Source: Ephemerocybe angulata (Eukaryota; Basidiomycota; Agaricomycetes; Agaricales; Psathyrellaceae). Taken from it: a stretch of 64,000 nucleotides of DNA. A program made the translations under genes and the position numbers. The stretch covers positions 62,001 through 126,000 of the forward strand of contig JAACJK010000074.1 in NCBI GenBank assembly GCA_013368325.1. The letters run 5' to 3'. The notes under the pieces were generated by a model that did no database searches, was not told where the DNA came from, and saw nothing but the letters and a program-made list of their open reading frames with translations. Below are positions 24,250 to 36,367 of the stretch, one piece after another; position 1 is the stretch's first letter; each line of letters opens with the position of its first letter.

Positions 24250-25752
24250 TCACACGACTGTCAACATCGCCACAACCTCATCTACATCCGCCTCCTCATC
24301 CTTAACATTAACACACCTCCTCCGCCCACTTCGCGTCACCTTCGGCTCGATACCCTCCGCCTCGCGCAGCATATCCACCTCAAACTCCTCATTCCCAAAC
24401 TCAGCCCTCACACCTCGCGCCTTGCGAGGCGACTTCGCAGGGCTCCGCTCTTTCTCCTCCTCTACCACACCCCCAACAAACCTCCTCCCACTCCGCGTCG
24501 CCTTCGGCTCAATCGACTCCACCTCGCGCAGCACGTCCTGCTCATACTCCTGATCGCCGAACTCAGCCCCCACAGCGCGCCCCTTCCGAGGCGACTTCTC
24601 AGGGCTTCTACCACTCCGAGAAAGTCGGGCAGTGGAAGCCGTACTTTGACGACTCGGAAGCCCACGAGACCTAGAAGACGAGGGCGAAGCCGAAGAGACA
24701 TCCATCGCGGTAGCGACGATCTCCGCCTTCACCGTCCTCTCTGTCTTCTTCCCCTTCCTAGAGTCCGCCTTCACCGACTCCTTGGCGGCAGCGGCTGCAG
24801 CGGCCATTTCAGCCTCCCTAATCATCCTCGGTGTCTTCTTCCCTTTCCTATCGATCTTCTGAGCTGCCCCCTTTACGCCGCTCCTCGTCCTCATCGCACT
24901 TCCACTTCCACTTCCACTCGCACCCGCACTCGCATCTGCACCGCTCGCCACGACACTTCCCTCCACTTCTCCCTCTCCCATAACCACGTCCTCAGTAGGA
25001 GTAGGAGTAGGAGCAGGAGTCACAGAAACAGGACCTTCATAAAACTCTCCCATCCTCCACGGAAGAGCAGCAATAAACTCCGAATACCTCGAAATCTGGT
25101 GCTCCGCAGGGTTAAACTGCACATCGACCAAACTCCGCCCCGACTGATAGGCCTCCCACGCAATCGGGTCCGCCGTCTCCGCAGAGGCGCCCCCGCAATA
25201 CCATATAACGTCATCGCGAGTGGGGACATAGGGAGCTTCCAGATACTCGGCCTCGGCCTGGGGATCTGAATCCGAGGCGGTGAAAAACGTTGACTCAGAG
25301 GTATCCCAAGGATCGGACTCGTACACCGGGGACCCAGCCGGGTCGGGATACGGAGAGTACCCGAGAGGATTGAAGGGCGTCGCATGAGCTACATTGAAGA
25401 TGTCCATATTCGCAGGGTCGGTCATGGGATAGTTGGAATACAGATCCGCAGGCTGGGCTGTAGGAGCCGTGAAGAAGCCAGTCGGAACCTCGGAAGGAAC
25501 ATAGCCAAGATGACCCAGATAGACGGGGGTTAAATCATTCACGGGACCCGCCACCGACATGTCAATGTTACCACTGGCATCGTATCCAGGAAAGTAAAGG
25601 GGATAGCCAGGCGCCGGGAAAGATGATGTAGAAGCCATGTTAGGGCCGGTAAACTGCGTGTAGGCTTGCTCCTGGTCGGCTGTGTAGCCGGTATAGGAGA
25701 CGGTGCTGGACTCGGAGGTGGGGAAAAGGTTGTTGAGGTTGTTGGTGTTCAT
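24250..25752 (-). CDS. Low-complexity, probably nuclear protein with C-terminal duplicated module
   Basis: Single open frame of 500 aa from ATG 25752; an in-frame ATG at 26046 would give 598 aa, but a TATA box (25951-25957) lies between, so the shorter form is preferred. The N-terminal half is rich in Pro/Tyr/Ser. The middle contains basic KGKKTPR and KGKKTER stretches and an alanine run. The C-terminal part has two copies of a module of about 45 residues (SPEKSPRKGRAVGAEFG..YEQDVLREVESIEPKATRSGRR and SPAKSPRKARGVRAEFG..FEVDMLREAEGIEPKVTRSGRR), then VDEVVAMLTVV. The SPxKSPRK boxes look like CDK sites and DNA-contacting SPKK motifs. I recognise no named family; chromatin association is a guess. 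Confidence 0.55.
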   Translation of the reverse strand: MNTNNLNNLFPTSESSTVSYTGYTADQEQAYTQFTGPNMASTSSFPAPGYPLYFPGYDASGNIDMSVAGPVNDLTPVYLGHLGYVPSEVPTGFFTAPTAQPADLYSNYPMTDPANMDIFNVAHATPFNPLGYSPYPDPAGSPVYESDPWDTSESTFFTASDSDPQAEAEYLEAPYVPTRDDVIWYCGGASAETADPIAWEAYQSGRSLVDVQFNPAEHQISRYSEFIAALPWRMGEFYEGPVSVTPAPTPTPTEDVVMGEGEVEGSVVASGADASAGASGSGSGSAMRTRSGVKGAAQKIDRKGKKTPRMIREAEMAAAAAAAKESVKADSRKGKKTERTVKAEIVATAMDVSSASPSSSRSRGLPSRQSTASTARLSRSGRSPEKSPRKGRAVGAEFGDQEYEQDVLREVESIEPKATRSGRRFVGGVVEEEKERSPAKSPRKARGVRAEFGNEEFEVDMLREAEGIEPKVTRSGRRRCVNVKDEEADVDEVVAMLTVV

Positions 25753-26476
25753 GTTGGATGAGAGGTTTGTGGGTTGGAAAGTAGGCTGAAAGGTAGGTTG
25801 AAAGATAGGTTGAGAGGTTGAAAAGCTTGAGGTTAAATTGTCGGGATAGTTGTTGTGGTTGGCGGGGTAGTTGGCGAGAGCAGGCGAGATGGGCAAGAAA
25901 GTACTTGGTGACTCGATATCGAATGCCTCCCAACAAACGAACCCCCCTCCTCTTATACCCCACACCTGAGAGAACAAAGCCCCCCTGGCACAAAAAAAGG
26001 AATCAAAACAACCGCTTGGTGGACTGGTGCGTCGGTAATGATGCACGCCACCCGGGGATCAAAAGACATCGCGCGTCGGGATAGAAGTCGGGTCAAGACG
26101 CCAACAAAGCGCACGCACCCAATTCAAATTCGCGCGCCGGGAACAATAACGAATCAGGACTATGTACGCCAAAGCGACACGCTTTGTCCAGCGCCGGCGC
26201 ACTGCCTTCTTCACCTGGATACTCGTCGTCGTCTTCCAGAACCTCACATTCAGCAGGGCCACACGAGAGGCCACATTCGGATACATGTTGCCTTGAGGTA
26301 GTTCTGAATGACGACTGAATCAGCGTGCCATTGTCTACAAAGCCCTCCCTCGACCCCTGCACGTCGATATCCATCCGAGATTCCGAGAAACGCATCCATT
26401 CAACGTACCAGAAAGAAACAAAGAGAATAGAAGAAAAAGGTATTCACAAATCCGCGTATCGTCGTCCAGGCACTCT
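25753..26476. other. Promoter of the low-complexity gene and 3' flank of beta'-COP
   Basis: Apart from the TATA box above, no separate gene is supported. The long plus-strand ORF at 26325-27284 mirrors the beta'-COP exons and is a shadow. Confidence 0.55.
25951..25957 (-). promoter_or_regulatory. TATA box of the low-complexity gene
   Basis: On the minus strand the sequence reads TATAAGA, about 200 nt upstream of ATG 25752. It argues against the upstream in-frame ATG at 26046. Confidence 0.4.
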
Positions 26477-29364
26477 CTACTCCTCCTCCTCTTCGCTCTC
26501 CTCTTCCTCGTCGTCATCCTCTTCCGCTTCGTCGTCGACGTCGATGAGCGCTCCGACGCCTTCACCCTCCCGCACCTCCTTTTCGTGTGCAAGTGCGTCT
26601 GCCCAACCTTCCTCAAAGAGCTCAGGGCACTCTTCCGGGTCAGCGATGGCAGCTGCGATTTTGGGCCGCGACTTGAGCTCCTCCTTCCACGTCTTCACAG
26701 CACCTGATACAAGGCTACCATCACATCGCGATCAGTCAACACATCGACCAATCAACAAGATAAGTAGAACTCACCTAGGAGCATACGTCCTCGCGAACAA
26801 CGCACCCTCTGCCGCCCTCCCCGTCTTACCGAGCATCCCCACACACTCTCCAACATCACCCGCACTATACCTCGCCGCAAACGCCAAATTCCACTTGCCC
26901 TCCTTCCCAGCACGATCGGCGAGCTCGCCCAGCCCAATCTTATCGCCCTGTGCAAGATACAGGAGGAGCAACGACGACGTATCGTTGGCCGCAGAGAATG
27001 CCTCCTTGGCGAGATCGAATCGCCAGACGGTAAGCGCGCGGTCGCCGATGGCTTTCCACTTGAGCGTGGACTCGGTCGGAGGGAGGGTGCGGGTGATGGT
27101 GACGGCGGTGTCGAGGTCGTCTAATGAGAGTGCGAGGTCGAACTTGTGGTCCGGGTCGGTCGTGATCTCCAACGCAAGTTCCTTGAGATCTGGAGGCACG
27201 CCATACCGCATTAGCGTGCTTTTCTGGACGAGAAGAGCGAAGGAACAGTACCTCTTCCTTCCAAGAACCTTGCAACCTTGTTAACCTCACTCTTCGGCAC
27301 GCTCTCGAGAATCTCCTTCGCACTCTCCATGTCTCCCCGCAGTACTGCCGTCTGGTACTCGACGACACTCAGGGAAAGGGTGTAAGCATAGAGATGCAGG
27401 TCCTTGTCAGCGAGATAGACACGGTTATGCGATGGGAGGTAGCCAAGGAGGTAAAGAGGGGTGTCGAATGGCGAGATTGTGTACGACTCTGAGCCGACGA
27501 AGTAGCATAGCCGGTTGTTCGACGCCGTGTAGATGAAGCAGTCGCCCACCCATTTACCGGTCTTGACACTGGAAAGAAAGTTAGGATAATATACGGGGGA
27601 TACTGGTCAGCGAACTCACCCATCAGGAATCTCGGCGACGATATCAAACGCCTCTTCAACGCCCTCGTCCGTGATCTCTGCGCCTTCCTCGACCCGCGAA
27701 GTATACGCGTCACGGTCGAACTTGAGGACGTAGAACGAGTCGTCGGTGGCGATCGCGACAAGGTTGCCGGTACCTGACCAGTAAACCTGTCGCAGTGGGT
27801 TAAGCGCGGTGTCCCGTTTAAAAGCCAAGGAATACTCACACTCCTTGCATCGACGTCAACTCGCCTCACGATCTCTCCAGTCTCCCAATCCCAGAACACA
27901 ACGAACCCGTTACCGCGCCCTCCCAGGACGGGACCCGTGTACAGTTGCTCGACAGCCCAGCTGCCACTACCCTTCATCGTCGCCCCACTTCCAGCCCCTC
28001 CGGTCTTCTCCCTGAAGTTCTTGTAGATCTTCAGCTTCACCTTGGATTCGAGGACGGCGTAGGTGTTGCTATCCGGGGCCCATGCAAACGAAATGCCAGA
28101 ACCGAATGACTTGTTACGCCATGCGAGTGCGGTGTAGATGATGTACTCGCCATCACCGACCACGGTGACGAAACGACCATTCGGCGAGTGGAGAATCGCG
28201 GTGGGGAAGACCTCGGTCGTGCCCATGTCTTTCACGCTGAAGGAGACGCGTGCGCCATCGGCCTGGGAGGCGGAAGCTTCGACGGTGGCAAGGTTTCCGG
28301 ACAGAACCTCGTGGTTCTTCGTGTAGATGAGCTTGCCAGACGGATCCATGCTGAACGTAGGCTCGTCGCGACCAAGTTTGATCACCACGACACCCTCATC
28401 GAAACCGACGGCCACCTCGTTCGCGCCCTTGTTGAGAGCGACACACCACGCGCGCTCGAGACCGTAGCTCAGCGTGTTCTCGATGCGGTACGTGGACGAG
28501 TTCCAGATCTTGATCGTTCCGTCCTCGCTTCCACTGATCACGACCGGGAGGTTGTCCAACCACACGGCGAAGGAGACGTTGTTCGTGTGCCCCTCCATCG
28601 TCTGCACGCACGACTTGGACAAGTAGTCGTAGATCTTGACCGTCTTGTCGTCGCCACAGGTCGCGAGGTACGGCTTGTCGGATCCGGGGTAAAAGTCGAC
28701 ATAGTTGACGCCCTTGTCGTGGGCCTCGAGGGTGACGTTCGGTGTGGACGAGGCGAGCGACCACATCTTGACGGTGCGGTCGAGACAGGCGCTGATGAAG
28801 GTGTTGCCGTCCTTGGGGTTGAAGGAGAGCGACATGATGTAGTGGGTGTGGCCTTCGAAGGTCTGGGCGGGCGTCAGATGAGTTCATGCACGGCGCCATC
28901 GCCACGCACCTGGATGTTCTTCCACCCCTTCTCCCAGTCCCAGGCCTTGATCGACATGTCATCGCTGCCCGTGAGCACAATCGGCAGCGTCGGGTGCACC
29001 GTCAAACACCGGATATAATCAGGATGGGCCTCGAACGCCGCGACCTTCTCGTGCGTGTTGTAGTTGAAGACCCGCAGCTGGTAGTCGTCCGAACCCGCGA
29101 CGAACCAGTTCTTCCGCGGGATGAACTTGGCGCAGCGAACAGGAACTTCTGCAACCTCGAAGCTTCGCACAAGGGCGCCGGTGTTGTGGTTGTAGATGTT
29201 CACGCTACCGTTGTAGAGCGCGGTGAGCAGCCATGGCTCTGTCGGGTGAAAGTCGACCGCCTTGACTCGGTCAGAGCGCGCAAATAGTTTTTTCTGCAAT
29301 ATCCAAGTTAGTTTGCACTCTGCGAAACTGGTAGAGCAAGACGTACGGTGACCTCGAACAACAT
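26477..29364 (-). CDS. SEC27: Coatomer subunit beta' (beta'-COP)
   Basis: Seven exons: 29364-29347, 29293-28910, 28862-27840, 27786-27620, 27568-27252, 27189-26775, 26714-26477; 853 aa, frame closed. It starts [20 protein letters not shown], then WD40 repeats (for example [48 protein letters not shown]), the WD-associated region ([20 protein letters not shown]), an alpha-solenoid ([20 protein letters not shown]) and an acidic tail ending in a Glu run. Length fits the family (about 850-900). It is the beta' subunit of the COPI coat, which recognises KKXX cargo tails and drives Golgi-to-ER retrieval. A GATA cluster lies upstream. Confidence 0.97.
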
Positions 29365-30125
29365 GATGGCAATTAGCAGGTCGTCGACCGTGCCGCATCT
29401 CCTGACGTGGAAGACCTGTTTGGTGCCAGGGGTAGATCCTAATACTCGCGGCTTATCTTATCTTATCTATGCGCCTGGATCAATGAAGGTGGGCGCTTGA
29501 TGTCAGGAATCAGGACGTACCAACTCGTACCAGGGACTCAAACACACGCCCGCCCAGCGCGATTCCAGGTCCTAAATGTAGAGGTAAATGATATGAGTAT
29601 CGCAGTATGATTTATAGTGGACATACCAAAGTTCGGTCGAAACTAATGCCCGCTACTGGAGTTCCGTTGTAGTTCCTCTCACAACGCAACACGAAGTGTC
29701 TTGACGATAGTCTGCACTGGGCGATTATCGCAAAATGCGTTGAGACCGAGATGATGGGAGAAGGGAAGAAAGAAGGGATGTGGGAGGGGGAAAGAAGGAC
29801 GCGATACTTAAGGCGCGTCCCCAAAACGCGTGCGCCATTTTGAAGGTCCGACGAACTCCGATTGAACCGCGGCGGCACGAAATTCGGGACGCTGGCTCAA
29901 AAACTTCTGACAACTCGCCAGCATGTTTTAAAAATGGGGTTCTGACCAGGGAAACAGCCAGACGCCTGATCCACGCAGAAAAGTGGCAGGTATGAATACT
30001 CCTAGAACCCAACCTTATCCTGGCCATCTTAGGGAAGTTGGGGTGCAAGTATCTCAGCAATTGCGCGCTCTCGAGGGCTAAACAGGGTATAGTAAATGGT
30101 ACATATAGAGCTCGGTGGGTCTACA
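29365..30125. other. Upstream region of beta'-COP with GATA cluster
   Basis: Contains CTTATCTTATCTTATCTA at 29452-29469 (three GATA cores), about 90 nt upstream of the beta'-COP ATG. The remainder up to the next gene's stop codon holds no supported gene. Confidence 0.5.
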
Positions 30126-32738
30126 TTAACCGCCACCGCATCCACCTCCACCTCCACCTCCACCTCCCCCGCATCCGCCACCTCCTCCGCACCCACCGCC
30201 GCCGCCTCCACATCCTCCTCCACCTCCCGCATTACCCCCTCCACATCCTCCACTTCCACACCCTCCTGCACTACATCCTCCTCCGCCACACATACCGCTT
30301 CCCTGAAAAGTCAAATCAGTGGGTCAGTATAAAATCTAATAACCACGTAGACACGACCACGTACATTTCCACAGGCACCTCCATGATCCACGACATGGTG
30401 GTCAGCCCCAACACACCCTCCATACCCACCCCCATAATATATAGGAACAGGCATCAAGAACGGGTACCCATACCCACACCAATACGGGTCCCCATTCCGC
30501 GCATCCTCCCTCCTCCTGATCTCCGCATCGCCCCGCTTCTTCTCCGCCGCTTGCTGCCTCTTGATGCGCCGCTGCATGCGCATCTGGTGTTCGCCATGAC
30601 GCACCTTCTCCCTGCGGAGGGCGCTCTTGTTTCTGGAGGTAAAGGAAACGCTGTTGTGCTCGCTGGCGTGTGTTGCGGCGAGGGCGTCGGGGCGGGAGGC
30701 GGGTGGGACGAGTTGGGAGGGTGGGGCGATGGGCTCTGAGCGGGAGGAGATGAACTTCGAGAGGCGTTGGCCGATGGTCGTCCCAGGGAGAGGGCAGCCA
30801 CAGTGCGTGTAATCGAGGGAGAAGCGGTCCTATTGGACAAATCGTCAGGAAGGCAATATGGCAGGGCTAGTATCAAGTAATCTGACCTTCCATGCCCGAC
30901 AGGTGATATCGAATGCCGATGAGAGGGTTATCCCATCGACCTTGTCGTCGCTGAGGCCAAGTTAGTAACACTCCCTCGTCAGTGAATAGCCGCGACGTAC
31001 TGGTCGATGTATCTCCCGACGAATGCCTTGCAGTCGGTCTCGTACTTCTTGCTCATCAACTGGTGGGTGTGCCAGGCGAGATCAATGTCGAGTGTCGGGA
31101 CAAAGAACGAAGCCGGTGAGGACGACAGAAGGTCCATGAACCTACGCTACCAAGTTAGATCTACAGGAAGAGCAGCTATTAGAATAAGTGGGCGCACGCG
31201 TGGTATCGAGCAATAGCATGCTGGAGTGCAAGTTCATCCTCTTCCTTGTCGAAGAATCCTTCTTTCGTCCATTGAAGGTCAGCCATCTTCTGCACAAAAG
31301 TTCCTTGTCGAAGCACCTAATCAAGCCATTAGCAGAGAGAAATGACAACGACCGTCAAGCCAACATACCGCTCCCACAAGCTCAACCGAATACACCATAG
31401 GCGTCGCATGCGCGCTCATCACCCTCCCAAGGATCGCATGCCTCCCCATTCTGGCCCTCATTCCCGCCAACGTCCACCCGGCGCTCTCCAAGACCTTGCC
31501 GGCCAGTTCCTCATTTACCCCGTTCTTATAGTCCTTGTTCGCGGTCTTCAGACTGTGTTTCTGGAGTGTCTGGGACATGATGGAGTAACTCGTGTGGCGT
31601 ATGGTGCTCTCAGAATCCTTGGTGGTCCCGAAGAGGCACCCGGGAAGCCGCGTCTGGAGGTCGATGCGCGAGAGGTTATCGGCGAGTTTGCGCGCGCAGA
31701 GGGCGTCCTTGGTTAACGGTGCGCAGTTGAAAGTTGGGCAGGAATGGGTGAACCCTTGTTGAAGATACCCTTCCCCTTCCGGTGTCATGTACGCTACGTT
31801 GGGAGCAAGTCAGCTTGGTATCGGGGAATGGTGATGCTAATACGACGTACGAACGAGGACCCGTGCACGGCACCTTGGGCATGACACCTCCTTGTTCACC
31901 ATGACCTTGGCGCTGTCCCTGTAGTCGTAGGGAAACCCGACGCGCTGTTCGAACATCTGGACTCGGGCATCCGTCATCAAAGGTGGAGAGTTTAGGATGT
32001 GCGGGATGAGCGCGAGGTTGTCTCCGAGAATGATGCCTAGCGCGAATAGGGGTATACAGGCGGGGACCCGTTGCGCGTCTTCCGCATACCATCTAGAGAT
32101 GAGTAGTTAGAGGATAATTTAGTTCGAAATGTAGATAGGCAGCACAGCGTACCTAGGGTTGAGCATGTAGGAATGCCATACCATAAGCACGTCGAGCGGT
32201 GGAAGGTTGTCTTCCAACCTCTGCTTCCCACCCCCGTACCCCGGCTCAGGCAGCGAGCGACACCACATATCAAACCTAGCATCCCGTACACACTTCAGCC
32301 GCCAATTTTCAGTTCAGAGTAACGCAGCACATACCTCTCTACAGCTAAAGAGACGAACCACGCCCACCTCTTCTCCTTATCAGCCGGCATCCTCGCGAGT
32401 CCACCTTCAGCACTCGGCTCCCAACCCTCAACCTCGGTCTTCAGAGCATCGAGCGCATTGAGCAGAGCCAAGTGTCCTTTGATCTCCGGGATGTCGACGA
32501 GGAGGCGGCCTGTCTCTTTGCCTCCGATTGAGAAGGAGGTGGGGAAGGTGTATGTGGGCGGATGCTCGGGGGTGGGCTCGGTTGGCGGGTCGTCGGCATA
32601 GGATTGGGATGATCCGTGGGCGGGGTGGGTATGAGGATAAGAATGGTTTTCTGGTACAGGAAAGGCTGGTACTGAGCCGGGGGCGGCCGTGGATGTGTAC
32701 GTTGGAGGGGGGAGTGGTTCTGCGTCGGGTCTCGACAT
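30126..32738 (-). CDS. Glycine-rich domain-containing (DUF1399-like) protein, paralogue 1
   Basis: Nine exons: 32738-32335, 32275-32153, 32092-31851, 31793-31369, 31316-31198, 31141-31001, 30950-30887, 30829-30365, 30302-30126; 719 aa, frame closed. Features typical of plant/fungal GRDP proteins: MVWHSYMLNPRWYAED, FVPTLDIDLAWHTHQL, CPRCRARVLV, a KVDGITLSSAFDITCRAWK segment, a basic RMQRRIKRQQ stretch, a tyrosine-rich PVPIYYGGGYGGC segment, and a last exon coding almost only Gly and Cys (GGGCGGGG). The paired HxxxP/H motifs define the DUF1399 core. Function in fungi is unknown to me. Its paralogue lies at 38316-41026, with genes C, D and E between. Confidence 0.85.
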
Positions 32739-33392
32739 TGTCGTACGACTGAGGATCGTTGGAAGAGAGGTGGGGTATGGCTCTGTTTCCAGGAGTGATG
32801 TAGGTATATGTATACTGTACTGATGCTGTATAAGTATGAGGGCGGACGGGTACAGGCTGATCAGAATCAGGCTGGCAGCTGCGGTTTGGCGTTTGGGAAG
32901 GGGTATTTTACAGCTTTTTACAGCAGTTTGTGGGGGGTATCGTGTGGTTTATGCTCAACGGTGCAGATTTGAGGGTCGGGCAGTGAGGCGGGTATACATG
33001 GGTCGGAGGTGTCTGAACCGAGATGGTGGAGGTTATGGGGAAGAACGCAATGGCATGTGCGACAAGGTTGAACATTGATAGGCGCCCGGGCCCAGTCTGA
33101 GTCTCCAGAGGCTATGCATGGAGGCTGTGTTGATAAGATTAGGAAACCCATGTCTTCTGCTACATACATCTGTAGCCAAGATATCTCACTCGGGAGCCGA
33201 AAGCGTATGTAGTACTGGGTTCGGATGACCGCTTAAATGTGTTCGACACTTAGGATGCAAGTTAAATGAGCCTAGTATCCGAAGGTTAAGTATCATCAGT
33301 GGCAGGGAGCTGATTCGGAAACATGGAGAACCAAAGCGATCGCAAAGGGTTAGACATAGGAGAGCGCCCAATGAATAGATATCTAGGTTAAT
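32739..33392. other. Spacer between DUF1399-like gene and gene C
   Basis: Holds the promoter of the DUF1399-like gene and the 3' flank of C. A variant of the nonamer (TAGGCGCCC) occurs at 33079-33087. No gene is supported. Confidence 0.5.
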
Positions 33393-34364
33393 TTACCTGA
33401 GATGGGATGTACACAAAACCAAAGTGCAATATGCGCCTCTGGCGCAAAACGAAAAAGGACCGTGCTCGCATCCCCCAGCTACAGACGTGCATTGGCATTC
33501 CACATCGCCCATAGAGCTGGAAATGGATACACCGTGCCGGGGGAGATACTGGATTCCCAGCCAGTTATCACTCTCCTCGTCGTCTGACATTTCGACGATC
33601 TGGCTCTTGGGGCGAGGCTCTTCCACCATGTTAATGACCTTCTCCGCCTCTTTCCTGGGAGCATTGGTAGCTTCTCCAACCTGAGCAGACACCAGGACAC
33701 TGCTCTCGCTAGGCGAGCGAGTCTCTGCATCGATGACCATGTTAGTCCATTCTGCGGGAAGGTCACACAGCTGAAAACGAACAGTTATAGTCAGCATCCA
33801 GTTCAAAACGGAGAAACTTGTGCTTCACGCTCACCTTGGGAGCCTCCGTGAGGAGGCCGGCTCTGTCAATACCGGTGCGCTTGGCCCACTCCTTTTCTCG
33901 CCTCGGATGGCTCAGAGTCTTCCCGACATGACGGTACCACGCCGACAGGTAGTAAGTGTCCTCTAGAGTGACGGGGGTCTTACAGGGGATGCATTTTACG
34001 TGCTTCGCGTCGATAATCTGGCATCGGGGGTCGTTCTCAAGGACCCTCCTCCTCAAGGCTGGGTCTGTGATATATATATCCTTCTTCCTTGGTCCGGTAG
34101 ATTTTGAGCTGGTAGAACGAGATGTTTTGTTTCTCTATGGTTCAAGATTTATATGGCTAGCGTAGCTGGGTGAGGTAGGAGTATTGACTGACCTGTTTCC
34201 CTTTCGATCTGCTTGCCGCAGTTGCACGCTTCTTCGATTGGCGCTTTGCTGCCGTGACCCCCGCCTTCTTCGGGTTGGAGATTGACTAGATAAACGTTAG
34301 CCTAAGGTAGCGCCGATGGTAGCTGACTTACTGTGCTGGCCTTGCTTCCAGTTGATAGCTCCAT
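33393..34364 (-). CDS. Two-zinc-cluster family protein C
   Basis: Exons 34364-34332, 34285-34193, 34134-33835, 33770-33393; 267 aa, each exon phase 0. Exon lengths 33/93/300/378 mirror gene A. First cluster: ENDPRCQIIDAKHVKCIPC, YYLSAWYRHVGK, KEWAKR. Then an acidic linker (EMSDDEESDNW) and the second cluster (VECQCTSVAGGCEHGPFSFC, YCTLVLCTSH). The clean CAG acceptor before the last exon is the reference against which A's lost acceptor is seen. It is the divergent partner of D, with a TATA box (TATATAAAA, 34453-34461) 90 nt upstream. Confidence 0.75.
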
Positions 34365-35136
34365 TTTCAAAGTGAAAGGGTTGCTTTGACTGAGAAGTTC
34401 AGCGGGGGGCGTCAACGAATGATTTAGGTATCCGTAGAATCATGGGATATTTCTTTTATATAGCTACTCTACCGACACACAGATAAAGAGGTACAATGCG
34501 CGGTAACCGGTTTAGGAACCGATTTCTGAACAGCAATGCAAGGTCAATCAATGCTTTGTCAATTGTCACTGTCCGCCGCGCTGTCGCTTTGGTTCCTTTA
34601 TGTTGAGATTATCTACCGAATGCTGGGGCATTGTTGCTTCGAGCCGTTCCAAACTTTTTCTATGGGACCGTAGCCCAAACTGGATGAGGTTCCGAAGGGC
34701 GCGGTGGATTACGGTTAAGGTGGGAATTGGGAGTGCGGGTGAGAAGCGTGGGAATTCAATAAGCGCCCGTCAAGATGACGTCTGCGCAAAGTGATTATAG
34801 TGTTCATTCCGCCCTACCTCTCCCAGGACGGCTGTGGTGCGAGAGAATAATCTCCTCGAACCGAACCGTCTTCTCTGTAGAAGGAAGTCACGAGGCAATA
34901 TGAGCCCTAGATACGCGAACCGAGTCAACTGAGTACGGGCGGGGCAACCGCGATCATGCCACTGGTCCAAACCTGACCACGAGGCGTCGGCTGCCTCGGC
35001 TCTCACCAAATCCAATTGCTAGTTTCAAACTCCGGGGACCTATAAGAACGACCTGGCTTCAGGCTTTCACAAAGCCTCTCTTTCCTTTCCCAACTTCCAT
35101 CATCACCCCCTGTGTCAGTGTAAACTCGCCCCAAAG
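34365..35136. promoter_or_regulatory. Shared divergent promoter of C and D
   Basis: 772 nt between divergent starts. It contains TATATAAAA for C (34453-34461, minus), TAAGCGCCC (34760-34768), a CRE-like TGACGTC nearby, and TATAAGAA for D (35041-35048). The D half matches the B and E promoters. Confidence 0.6.
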
Positions 35137-36367
35137 ATGGTTGTCTTTACCAGGGCGATGGTCGCAAACGTGAGTCCATGTGTAAAAGTGCTTATAATCT
35201 GTTCTAATAGCTAACCTTTGAATATAGCCCGCTCTTGCTTCGAAAAAAGTGGCGCTCAGCGAGTCAAAGCGCGAGTCGAAGTTGCGCGCAGCTGCGGCTA
35301 GGAAAGCAGAGAAGGTCAGCCGTGGTCTGGATATCTAGCTATTAGCCCTGTTCTCACTCGAATCCCAGGAAAATACCGATCCCACTCTCCAGAGGGCCGA
35401 GAAGACCTCGAAAGTCAAGTTCGACGAAGCGGCCTTCAGGAAATGGATCCTTGAGCAGGACCCTCGCTGCACGCTCATCGACGATAAGAATGTCAAGTGC
35501 AAGACATGCGATGATCAAGATATAAAGCTCGAAAACGTCTTCTACCTTCGTGCCTGGTTCAGGCACGTCAATCGAAAGGCCCACCAGGATCGTGAGGAGG
35601 AGTGGGCCAAGAAGGCGAATGTCGCTAGAGCGTCGCTTCGCATCGAAGCTCCCAAGGTCAGTCATTACAAGACTTCTATCGGCCTTCCCAGATCGCGTAC
35701 TAAATACTTTACCATTCAGATCAGCGACTTCTCCTGGACCAGAATTGGAGCGACGAAGGTCGCCAAGGGGGAGGAAGTCGCCCTCATTGGCGAAGCCCTC
35801 AAGTCTTGGATCGAGAAGATGAAGACCTTCCCCAGCGTTCATCCCAGCCTCGGTCGCGATGCACTCCCTCCCCCCGGTTTTGAGTGCCAGTGCACCTCCG
35901 CCCCCGGCGGGTGTGAGCATGGCCCGCTTTCGCTCTGCGATAAGGGCGCCAAGTGCACTTTAGTCTTGTGCGCTTGCCATCGCGGGGTTGAACCTAGCTC
36001 GGGCCGCGCTACCAGTGTACCTCGCGCTCTGTGTATCCTTCGCATTTGATGCTTTTAAACCCACTTATGTACCCATACGATTGGTTATCTCTTTTCTTCT
36101 ACTTTGTTTTGTACATATGTATACAATTCCATTCGAACGTTACGACCTCGCCCATAGCGTTCTTGCATCCCGGTCCCATTTCAGTCTGCTTCTCTTTCCC
36201 CATCACTCATCACATTCCTCAAATCAATATTATTTCAGTATGCTTTCTGTTATACGTGCGTGTTGTTTACACGAGTACTCTGGCCAATGATCTCGAGCAA
36301 TCTATAACATTGAACTAGGACGACTTCACGTCGACTTCATTTGTTCCTCATATGCTTCTCCCAGTTG
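34760..36367. repeat. Segmental duplication, right copy (partner 15890-17493)
   Basis: Partner of the block described at 15890-17493. A third, more diverged promoter copy starts near 36590 upstream of gene E. Confidence 0.8.
35137..36049 (+). CDS. Two-zinc-cluster family protein D
   Basis: Exons 35137-35169, 35228-35314, 35369-35656, 35720-36049; 245 aa. It is almost the same protein as B: visible changes include a swap within the first cluster (PRCTLIDDKNVKC against PRCALIDDMNVKC) and the C-terminal cluster ending (LVLCACHRGVE against LDLCTYHCGVK). All cluster cysteines are kept, and D restores the CxxH spacing seen in E. It pairs divergently with C. The very high identity to B over introns as well as exons suggests recent duplication or conversion. 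Confidence 0.75.

Noticed and set aside
26325..27284. Long plus-strand ORF (319 codons), serine-rich
   Set aside because: It is antisense to the well-supported beta'-COP exons and has no conserved content.
30126..30302. Gly/Cys-rich tract as a simple non-coding repeat
   Set aside because: It is the in-frame last exon of a gene whose paralogue has an equivalent exon, so it is coding.
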